A stretch of 5,288 bases of DNA from Thiolapillus brandeum (GTDB lineage Bacteria > Pseudomonadota > Gammaproteobacteria > Chromatiales > Chromatiaceae), in contig DRLF01000129.1 in NCBI GenBank assembly GCA_011051425.1, forward strand, positions 1-5,288, in the 5' to 3' direction. The position numbers and the translations under genes are program-made. Below the pieces are notes generated by a model that saw nothing but the letters and a program-made list of their open reading frames with translations, ran no database searches and was not told where the DNA came from. Numbering within the stretch: position 1 is the first letter of the stretch; each line of letters starts with the position of its first letter. Of the stretch, positions 1 through 4,016 are shown piece after piece.

Positions 1-188
1 AAAACGAAAGACAGCCAGATATGGCTGAATGCCTCCAGGCCATCGAATAGCACGGGCTTGTCGTATCCCGGCAGCATTTCCACCACCCCGGGAACATCGA
101 CCAGTCCGGACTGGCGGGGGATGCCGAATTTTTCCTGGAAAGGCGTTTTGATACGGCCAATGGCCGTCAGGGAAAATGCAGAACCCAT
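1..188 (-). CDS. trmO: TrmO (YaeB/TsaA family) tRNA m6t6A37 methyltransferase, N-terminal part, cut by window edge
   Basis: The reading frame on the minus strand starts at ATG 188-186 and stays open for 62 codons plus 2 bases to the left edge, so only the N-terminal quarter is seen (E. coli TrmO is about 235 aa). The translation begins MGSAFSLTAIGRIKTPFQEK and contains FGIPRQSGLV (residues 21-30) and GLEAFSHIWLSFV (50-62), the two blocks that mark the N-terminal barrel domain of this family. Family knowledge: the enzyme uses S-adenosylmethionine to add an N6-methyl group to t6A37 in tRNAs that read ACY codons, tuning decoding in the cytoplasm. An AGGA Shine-Dalgarno lies 4 bases before the ATG, and an in-frame TGA a short way upstream excludes a longer start. 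It lies 98 bp downstream of the small secreted-protein gene on the same strand. Identification is by recognition of these motifs; the C-terminal part is not visible. Confidence 0.9.
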   Translation of the reverse strand, partial: MGSAFSLTAIGRIKTPFQEKFGIPRQSGLVDVPGVVEMLPGYDKPVLFDGLEAFSHIWLSFV

Positions 189-221
189 GCGTTCCTGTCT
201 GGCTGAACTGAATATCGGTCA

Positions 222-227
222 ATTATC
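222..227 (-). promoter_or_regulatory. Possible -10 element for trmO
   Basis: GATAAT on the minus strand (4 bases or more like TATAAT) lies about 34 bases before the trmO start, which would give a leader of roughly 27 bases. No good -35 hexamer is seen at 16-18 bp, and the matching position falls inside the stem-loop 240-273, so this is only a candidate. Confidence 0.25.
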
Positions 228-239
228 TCAGGACGCAGA

Positions 240-273
240 CCGGCAGGCTACGAAAAGCTGCGCAGCCTGCCGG
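240..273 (-). terminator. Strong stem-loop between the small secreted-protein gene and trmO
   Basis: CCGGCAGGCT (240-249) pairs perfectly with AGCCTGCCGG (264-273), giving a 10-bp GC-rich stem with a 14-base loop. It starts 14 bases after the stop codon of the small gene. On the minus strand the bases after the stem are TCTGCGTCC, so there is no proper U-tract. It could be a weak or Rho-assisted terminator, an mRNA 3'-end stabiliser, or a REP-like element. The dyad itself is certain; the function is inferred. Confidence 0.5.
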
Positions 274-286
274 ATCAAAAGTATGT

Positions 287-535
287 TCAGCCCTTCCTTT
301 TTGTACTGTTGTCGGCGGTCGATTGTGGCTTCTTGCCGGGCAGCTTGCGGCAATAGCCACTGATGCTGCGGCCGTCGGAGCGCTCATAACCCTTGACCCA
401 GCGACAGCTGGTGGAAGTTGCACAACTGGACTTTTCCATGCCCTTGCAGATGCCTTCCGCACTGCTGTACCCCGAGGTGATGGAAAGGAGGATGGCAGTG
501 GACAGTGTAGATATCATCATATTGGCTTTCTTCAT
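287..535 (-). CDS. Small secreted four-cysteine protein, function unknown
   Basis: This 82-aa protein starts MKKANMMISTLSTAILL: a KK n-region, a hydrophobic core (about residues 4-20) and a likely signal peptidase I site after S24-S25-A26, leaving a mature chain of about 56 aa exported to the periplasm or outside. The mature part has four cysteines (C30, C38, C44, C62) that could form two disulfides, the block CRWVKGYERSDGR (44-56), GYCRKLPGKK (60-69), and a basic, polar tail. The start at 535 is chosen because AAGGGA lies about 9 bases before it; ATG 544 would sit almost on top of that site, and the longer frame to 706 adds a segment that is not signal-like and overlaps the end of amrS. I know of similar short C-x(n)-W-x-x-G-Y proteins annotated as hypothetical, but no function. 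Its 131-bp upstream gap and own palindrome suggest separate transcription from amrS. Confidence 0.75.
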   Translation of the reverse strand: MKKANMMISTLSTAILLSITSGYSSAEGICKGMEKSSCATSTSCRWVKGYERSDGRSISGYCRKLPGKKPQSTADNSTKRKG

Positions 536-564
536 GTTAAACATTCCCTTGTGGTTTGATCGAA

Positions 565-584
565 GCCGGGCAATCCCGCCCGGC
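565..584 (-). other. GC-rich stem-loop in the 5' leader of the small secreted-protein gene
   Basis: GCCGGGC (565-571) and GCCCGGC (578-584) form a perfect 7-bp stem around a 6-base loop, ending 29 bases before the small-gene start codon. On the minus strand it is followed by TTCGATC, not a U-tract, so it may be a leader structure (mRNA stability, translational control) or a weak terminator for read-through from amrS. Confidence 0.45.
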
Positions 585-618
585 AAAGCCAGTTTAGGGG
601 AACCACCTGTCACTGTAT

Positions 619-634
619 GTAGGATTTCTCCTAC
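619..634. promoter_or_regulatory. Perfect dyad GTAGGA-N4-TCCTAC, candidate operator
   Basis: The sequence GTAGGATTTCTCCTAC is a perfect 6-bp inverted repeat with a 4-base spacer. It lies about 84 bases upstream of the small secreted-protein start and just beyond the end of amrS. The geometry (6-4-6, 16 bp) suits a dimeric regulator, for example a LuxR/NarL-type response regulator, but that assignment is a guess. Just downstream on the minus strand is TACAGT, a weak -10-like hexamer; no good -35 accompanies it, as expected for an activated promoter. Confidence 0.4.
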
Positions 635-635
635 T

Positions 636-663
636 TTGGCATAGGAATCTTCCGGAATGCCAA
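636..663 (-). terminator. Stem-loop directly after the amrS stop codon
   Basis: TTGGCAT (636-642) and ATGCCAA (657-663) pair over 7 bp with a 14-base loop. The stem begins 3 bases after the amrS stop. On the minus strand it is followed by AGTAGGAG rather than a run of T, so it is not a classical intrinsic terminator. The position suggests a 3'-end function for the amrS transcript. Confidence 0.4.
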
Positions 664-666
664 CGC

Positions 667-1746
667 TCAACCCGGCATAGCCACCGGCAGACGTTTGGCA
701 CCCCAATCACCGGGACGGGGATCGAATACGCCCGGGATCTTTTCGCCGCAGCTTGCACAGCAGCCTTTGTCGTCCAAGCCCCATTTGCCCAGCACATACC
801 AGTCTCTTTCGATGAGCAATTCACCACAACTGGGGCACCAGGTACTGCCGCCACGGCTGTCGTGGACATTGCCGGTGTAAACATAGTTCAAGCCCTGCGC
901 CATGGCCATTTCCCTGGCTTGCGTGAGAGACTGCGGTGATGTCGGCGGCACATCAAGCATTTTGTAGTCCGGATGAAATGCACTGAAATGCAGAGGCACA
1001 TCCGGCCCCAGTTCGGTGACGATCCAGTCCAGCATGCGTTTGAGGTCATCCTCTGAATCGTTGTGCCCCGGGATCAGCAGGTTGGTGATTTCAAACCAGA
1101 CATCGGTTTCATGTTTCAGATATTTCAGAGTATCCAGCACCGGCTGCAGATGCCCCCCTGTAAGCTTGCGGTAGAAATCCTCGGTAAAACCTTTCAGGTC
1201 GACGTTGGCCGCATCCATGTAGGCAAAGAAGTCTTCCCTTGCCCCGGGAGAAATATACCCCGCCGTCACTGCCACGCTCTTGATATCCTGCTCGCGGCAG
1301 GCTTTCGCCGTATCCACGGCATACTCGAGAAAAATCACTGGATCGTTATAAGTGTAGGCCACACTGCGGCAGCCCAGCTTCTTCGCCGTTTCGGCAATCT
1401 GCTCCGGTGTCGCCTGATTGGCCAGAATATCCATCTCCCGCGACTTGCTCATATCCCAGTTCTGGCAATATTTGCAGGACAGGTTGCACCCCGCGGTGCC
1501 AAAGGAAAAAACCGGCGTGCCCGGCAGGAAGTGGTTCAGAGGCTTTTTCTCTATGGGATCCACGCAAAAGCCACTGGAACGTCCGTAGGTGGTGAGTACC
1601 ACCTCACCGTTTTCACAGGCGCGTACAAAACACAGACCCCGCTGCCCCTCCTTGAGGTGGCATTCCCGGGGACAGAGATCGCACTGTATCCGCCCGTCTT
1701 CCAGCTTGTGCCAGTATTTCGTGGCCACATTCGCTACATCGTTCAT
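667..1746 (-). CDS. amrS: AmmeMemoRadiSam system radical SAM enzyme (AmrS)
   Basis: This 359-aa protein has the radical SAM signature C87-x3-C91-x2-C94 (GCNLSCKYC), which binds the 4Fe-4S cluster that cleaves S-adenosylmethionine, and resembles PflA-type activases, with YTYNDPVIFLEY (131-142), VDLKGF (182-187) and LLIPGHND (223-230). Before it lies a four-cysteine cluster (C22, C25, C29, C39; CDLCPRECHL) and after it a C-terminal zinc-ribbon-like pair of CxxC motifs (C304/C307 and C330/C333, with an extra C329). Both are typical of the AmmeMemoRadiSam radical SAM family, which may use them for metal binding. The enzyme is cytoplasmic; its substrate is not established to my knowledge. The start at 1746 has a GGAG about 10 bases upstream and gives the usual N-terminus. 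It is divergent from amrB and amrA, the other two members, across 66 bp, so the module is probably co-regulated. The sequence appears intact. Confidence 0.93.
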   Translation of the reverse strand: MNDVANVATKYWHKLEDGRIQCDLCPRECHLKEGQRGLCFVRACENGEVVLTTYGRSSGFCVDPIEKKPLNHFLPGTPVFSFGTAGCNLSCKYCQNWDMSKSREMDILANQATPEQIAETAKKLGCRSVAYTYNDPVIFLEYAVDTAKACREQDIKSVAVTAGYISPGAREDFFAYMDAANVDLKGFTEDFYRKLTGGHLQPVLDTLKYLKHETDVWFEITNLLIPGHNDSEDDLKRMLDWIVTELGPDVPLHFSAFHPDYKMLDVPPTSPQSLTQAREMAMAQGLNYVYTGNVHDSRGGSTWCPSCGELLIERDWYVLGKWGLDDKGCCASCGEKIPGVFDPRPGDWGAKRLPVAMPG

Positions 1747-1812
1747 CTTGTAATTTCTCCACCTGAACCCATCTATGTTTTATCAAATCGGGTTGAAAAG
1801 CAGGAATTCAAG
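1747..1812. promoter_or_regulatory. Divergent promoter region between amrS and amrBA
   Basis: This 66-bp gap must hold the start signals of both transcripts. Its centre (about 1771-1800) is AT-rich. It carries AACCC (1766-1770) and GGGTT (1790-1794), a short inverted repeat around that AT-rich core. Ribosome binding sites lie at both ends: GGAG for amrS on the minus strand (about 1757-1760) and AGGA at 1802-1805 for amrB, 7 bases before its ATG. No hexamer pair is good enough to name as a sigma70 promoter. Confidence 0.5.
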
Positions 1813-2601
1813 ATGAGCAGCGTATTACTTCCTTCCGTAGCCGGGATGTTTTATCCGGAACAGGCAGATGAATTGAGGCAACAGGTCGACAGCCTGCTGG
1901 CAGAATCTCCCGTGCCTGACGAACCGCCACCCAAGGCGCTTATCGCACCACATGCGGGCTATATTTATTCCGGTCCTGTTGCCGCCAGTGCCTATCGGCG
2001 GCTGCTGCCGGCAGCAGACAGTATCGAGCGTGTGGTCATCCTCGCCCCTTCACACCGCGTACCTTTTCGCGGCCTGGCGACCACTTCAGCGGATTATCTG
2101 CGTACACCTCTGGGTGACATCCCGGTGGACCGGAATGCTGTCGATCAGGCGCTGGCGCTGCCCCAGGTAGAGGAGTTCGACCGTGCCTTCGAGGGAGAGC
2201 ATGCCCTGGAAGTACAACTGCCCTTCCTGCAGCGCTCGCTGAACAACTTCAGCATCGTGCCTTTCATCGTCGGACAGGCGAATGCGCTGGAAGTCGGTGA
2301 AGTGCTGGATCTGTTGTGGGGCGGAGAAGAAACACTGATCGTCATCAGTTCCGATCTCAGTCATTTCCTGGACTATTACACTGCCAGGGAGAAAGACCGG
2401 CATACCACGCAGGCCATCGAATCGCTTCAGCCGGACGCCATCGGTTTCGATGACGCCTGCGGTCGTATTCCCGTAAGCGGTCTGCTGGTGACTGCAAAAG
2501 AACATGGTCTGCATGCCAGGACCGTGGATTTACGCAACTCTGGCGATACCGCCGGTGATAAGAGCCGTGTGGTGGGGTATGGTGCTTATGTCTTCAACTG
2601 A
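1813..2601 (+). CDS. amrB: AmmeMemoRadiSam system protein B, MEMO1 family (AmrB)
   Basis: This 262-aa protein matches the MEMO1 family, whose fold resembles class III extradiol (LigB-type) non-haem iron dioxygenases. Landmarks: PSVAGMFYP (7-15), APHAGYIYSGPVAA (45-58), LAPSHRV (77-83), EHALEVQLPFL (129-139), SSDLSH (179-184) and CGRIPVSGLL (216-225). By family knowledge the metal-site residues correspond to H47, H81, D181, H184 and C216, all present; human MEMO1 has been reported to bind iron or copper. The expected location is cytoplasmic. The start at 1813 is chosen because AGGA lies 7 bases upstream and MSSVLLPSVAGMFYP is the normal N-terminus; the frame stays open back to 1063, but that part is antisense to amrS. 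Its 3' end overlaps amrA by 14 bp. Bacterial function is unknown; it presumably works with AmrS and AmrA, since the three genes lie together in this window. Confidence 0.93.
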   Translation: MSSVLLPSVAGMFYPEQADELRQQVDSLLAESPVPDEPPPKALIAPHAGYIYSGPVAASAYRRLLPAADSIERVVILAPSHRVPFRGLATTSADYLRTPLGDIPVDRNAVDQALALPQVEEFDRAFEGEHALEVQLPFLQRSLNNFSIVPFIVGQANALEVGEVLDLLWGGEETLIVISSDLSHFLDYYTAREKDRHTTQAIESLQPDAIGFDDACGRIPVSGLLVTAKEHGLHARTVDLRNSGDTAGDKSRVVGYGAYVFN

Positions 2602-3178
2602 TCACACACTGAACGAACAGCAGCGGGCTGTTCTGCTGCAGACTGCCCGGGAGTCCATCCGCACAGGACTGCGGGAAGGACACCCGCTGGCGGTGAATCC
2701 CGCAGATTTCGAAGAAGCCCTGCAGGCGGAACGCGCCACCTTCGTGACCCTGAATGAGGATGGGGAACTGCGTGGCTGCATCGGTCACCTGGAGGCCATT
2801 CAGCCGCTGATCAGGGATGTGGCGGACAATGCCTTCAGCGCTGCTTTTCAGGACAGCCGCTTTCCTCCCGTCAGCGAGCGAGAATTCGACCGTCTGGAAA
2901 TCCACATTTCCGTGCTGAGTCCGCCGCAGCCTCTTTCCTTCGCTTCCGAAGAAGACCTGTTGCGCCAGATCCGTCCTGGTGTGGATGGTCTTATCTTGCA
3001 GGATGGCTACTACCGCGGCACCTTCCTGCCATCGGTATGGGAGCAGTTGCCCAGGCAGGAAGAATTTCTCGCCCACCTGAAACTCAAGGCAGGTCTGCCG
3101 GCCAATTACTGGTCGGACAGCCTGCAGGTATCCCGCTATACTACGGAATCCTTTTCCGAAGCACAGATATTCACATGA
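2588..3178 (+). CDS. amrA: AmmeMemoRadiSam system protein A, AMMECR1 family (AmrA)
   Basis: This 196-aa protein shows the AMMECR1 domain over most of its length: FVTLNEDGELRGCIGHLE (52-69) with the family's hallmark LRGCIG (61-66), then DVADNAFSAAFQDSRFPPV (77-95), the LEIHISVLSPPQPL strand (103-116), GVDGLIL (131-137), GTFLPSVWEQLP (144-155) and the FLAHLKLKAGLP helix (160-171). C64 in the hallmark is the only cysteine and is a candidate functional residue. The start at 2588 is favoured: it gives MSSTDHTLNEQQ, an ordinary family N-terminus, with GGTGGGG about 10 bases upstream; ATG 2579 is an alternative adding three residues. The gene overlaps amrB by 14 bp and its stop overlaps the next start (ATGA), so translational coupling is likely. 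The protein should be cytoplasmic. The biochemical function of the family is not established. Confidence 0.93.
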   Translation: MSSTDHTLNEQQRAVLLQTARESIRTGLREGHPLAVNPADFEEALQAERATFVTLNEDGELRGCIGHLEAIQPLIRDVADNAFSAAFQDSRFPPVSEREFDRLEIHISVLSPPQPLSFASEEDLLRQIRPGVDGLILQDGYYRGTFLPSVWEQLPRQEEFLAHLKLKAGLPANYWSDSLQVSRYTTESFSEAQIFT

Positions 3179-3840
3179 AACACCCTGAAATCCGACGCCG
3201 GCTGATCTGGAGCAAGACCTTGCGCTGGTGTCACTGGGGCATGACCCTGTCCGTGCTGGTGCTGCTCTTCAGCGGCTGGCTCATCACCTGGATACCGGAA
3301 AAGGCCGACAGCCTGGATGACGCACACTACGTCGGGGCTGCAGTGCTAATTGCCGTCCTTACCATTCGTTTGTGGCTGTTGCTGCTGGGCAAGAGCAATG
3401 ACCTGCTGAAAAACCTGCTGCCGAACCGGCACCAGCTGAGGCAGGGGTGGCAGGTATTGCGCTCCTATCTATCGCTGGGAAAGATCCCCCTGCCAAAATG
3501 GTATGCACATAACCCCCTGTGGGCACCGCTCTATCTCTTTCTCTTCGCCGTCCTGCTTTTGCAGATTTTCAGCGGACTGCTGCTTCTCAACCAGATCACC
3601 CTGCTGGGTGAACTGAGCATCCGCCAGATGCATATACTGGGATTCCAGGTCATCAGCCTGTTCACACTCCTTCATATTCTCGCCAGCTTTTTCCACGACG
3701 CCAAGGACACGGGATCGGACATCTCAGCCATGGTCAACGGCCATCGCATCTTTATCATCGAATCCCAGCAGCCTGAAACGCCACAAAGCAGCACTGTCAT
3801 ATCACTGGACAGCCTCAAGAAAACCATCAATAAGCCGTAA
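3175..3840 (+). CDS. Four-helix di-haem cytochrome b (b561 / hydrogenase-type cytochrome b subunit family)
   Basis: This 221-aa inner-membrane protein has four hydrophobic segments, about 22-40, 53-71, 115-138 and 155-174. Histidines sit where this family binds two b haems: H20 (RWCHWG, helix 1), H51 (DDAHYVG, helix 2), H153 (RQMHILGF) and H167 (LLHILA, helix 4). The 14-residue H153-H167 spacing equals that of the helix-4 ligands in HydC/HupC-type NiFe-hydrogenase cytochromes. The end of the domain has ISAMVNGHRI (183-192), like the G-R/H loop of such proteins, followed by a polar C-terminal tail of about 25 residues facing the cytoplasm or periplasm. Family members pass electrons between the quinone pool and a partner enzyme; no hydrogenase or other usual partner is in this window. 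The ATG overlaps the amrA stop (ATGA), so it is the third gene of the amr operon. The substrate partner cannot be named. Confidence 0.85.
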   Translation: MKHPEIRRRLIWSKTLRWCHWGMTLSVLVLLFSGWLITWIPEKADSLDDAHYVGAAVLIAVLTIRLWLLLLGKSNDLLKNLLPNRHQLRQGWQVLRSYLSLGKIPLPKWYAHNPLWAPLYLFLFAVLLLQIFSGLLLLNQITLLGELSIRQMHILGFQVISLFTLLHILASFFHDAKDTGSDISAMVNGHRIFIIESQQPETPQSSTVISLDSLKKTINKP

Positions 3841-3862
3841 GCCCGGCAGTAGGGGAAAAAAT

Positions 3863-3876
3863 TTGATCCCTGTCAA
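3863..3876. promoter_or_regulatory. FNR/Anr/Dnr-type binding site
   Basis: TTGATCCCTGTCAA matches the FNR-family consensus TTGAT-N4-ATCAA at 9 of 10 informative positions (the right half is GTCAA). It lies 23 bases after the cytochrome b stop and 147 bases (centre to ATG) before the exported-protein gene. If TATTTT at 3929-3934 is the -10, the transcription start would be near 3941 and the box would be centred near -71.5, a spacing used by class I FNR sites. Regulation by oxygen or nitrogen oxides is thus suggested but not shown. Confidence 0.6.
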
Positions 3877-3883
3877 AGCAGGG
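3868..3883 (+). terminator. Short hairpin after the amr-cytochrome operon, overlapping the FNR box
   Basis: CCCTG (3868-3872) and CAGGG (3879-3883) form a 5-bp stem with a 6-base loop, followed by TTTGATTCT. This is a weak intrinsic-terminator shape 27 bases after the cytochrome stop. It shares bases with the FNR-type box, so one of the two readings may be accidental. Confidence 0.3.
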
Positions 3884-3928
3884 TTTGATTCTGCCCCTCC
3901 TCCTCTTTTCCCGTCGCTTTTTCTGATC

Positions 3929-3934
3929 TATTTT
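3929..3934 (+). promoter_or_regulatory. Possible -10 element for the exported-protein gene
   Basis: TATTTT is the best TATAAT-like hexamer in the intergenic region and follows a pyrimidine-rich stretch (3890-3923). There is no matching TTGACA at 16-18 bp, which would fit an activator-dependent promoter using the box at 3863-3876. The leader would be about 75 bases long. Confidence 0.25.
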
Positions 3935-3991
3935 ATTTGCAGGAAAGTAAACGAAAGGACAAAAAGTTCAGAGCAGAAGTAATTTGTTGGA

Positions 3992-4013
3992 CATGCCGCA
4001 ATGGCATGAGGAG
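3992..4013 (+). promoter_or_regulatory. Hairpin abutting the ribosome binding site of the exported-protein gene
   Basis: CATGCC (3992-3997) and GGCATG (4003-4008) make a perfect 6-bp stem with a 5-base loop. The last paired G (4008) is also the first base of the Shine-Dalgarno GAGGAG (4008-4013). ATG codons at 4017 and 4020 lie 3 and 6 bases after the Shine-Dalgarno, so 4020 has the more usual spacing. The stem may modulate ribosome access or act as an operator dyad. Confidence 0.4.
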
Positions 4014-4016
4014 TGG

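Noticed and set aside
101..114. Perfect 14-bp palindrome CCAGTCCGGACTGG inside trmO
   Set aside because: It lies within the codons of the conserved RQSGL block and is most simply explained by coding sequence.
58..363. Plus-strand frame of 101 codons
   Set aside because: It crosses the trmO start, the intergenic stem-loop and the small-gene end, and has no recognisable features.
594..884. 96-codon minus-strand frame inside amrS and its downstream gap
   Set aside because: Out-of-frame shadow of the AmrS C-terminal coding region.
1063..1812. Plus-strand open frame of 250 codons upstream of and in frame with amrB
   Set aside because: It is wholly antisense to the clear radical SAM gene for most of its length; the MEMO N-terminus and its AGGA site begin at 1813, so this is a shadow frame and not a fusion.
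2002..2017. Perfect 16-bp palindrome CTGCTGCCGGCAGCAG inside amrB
   Set aside because: It encodes part of RLLPAAD with common codons; a coding coincidence is likely and no loop or regulatory context is seen.
2086..2514. 142-codon minus-strand frame
   Set aside because: Antisense to amrB, whose metal-site residues are all conserved.
2594..3076. 160-codon minus-strand frame
   Set aside because: Antisense to amrA, which has an unmistakable AMMECR1 hallmark.
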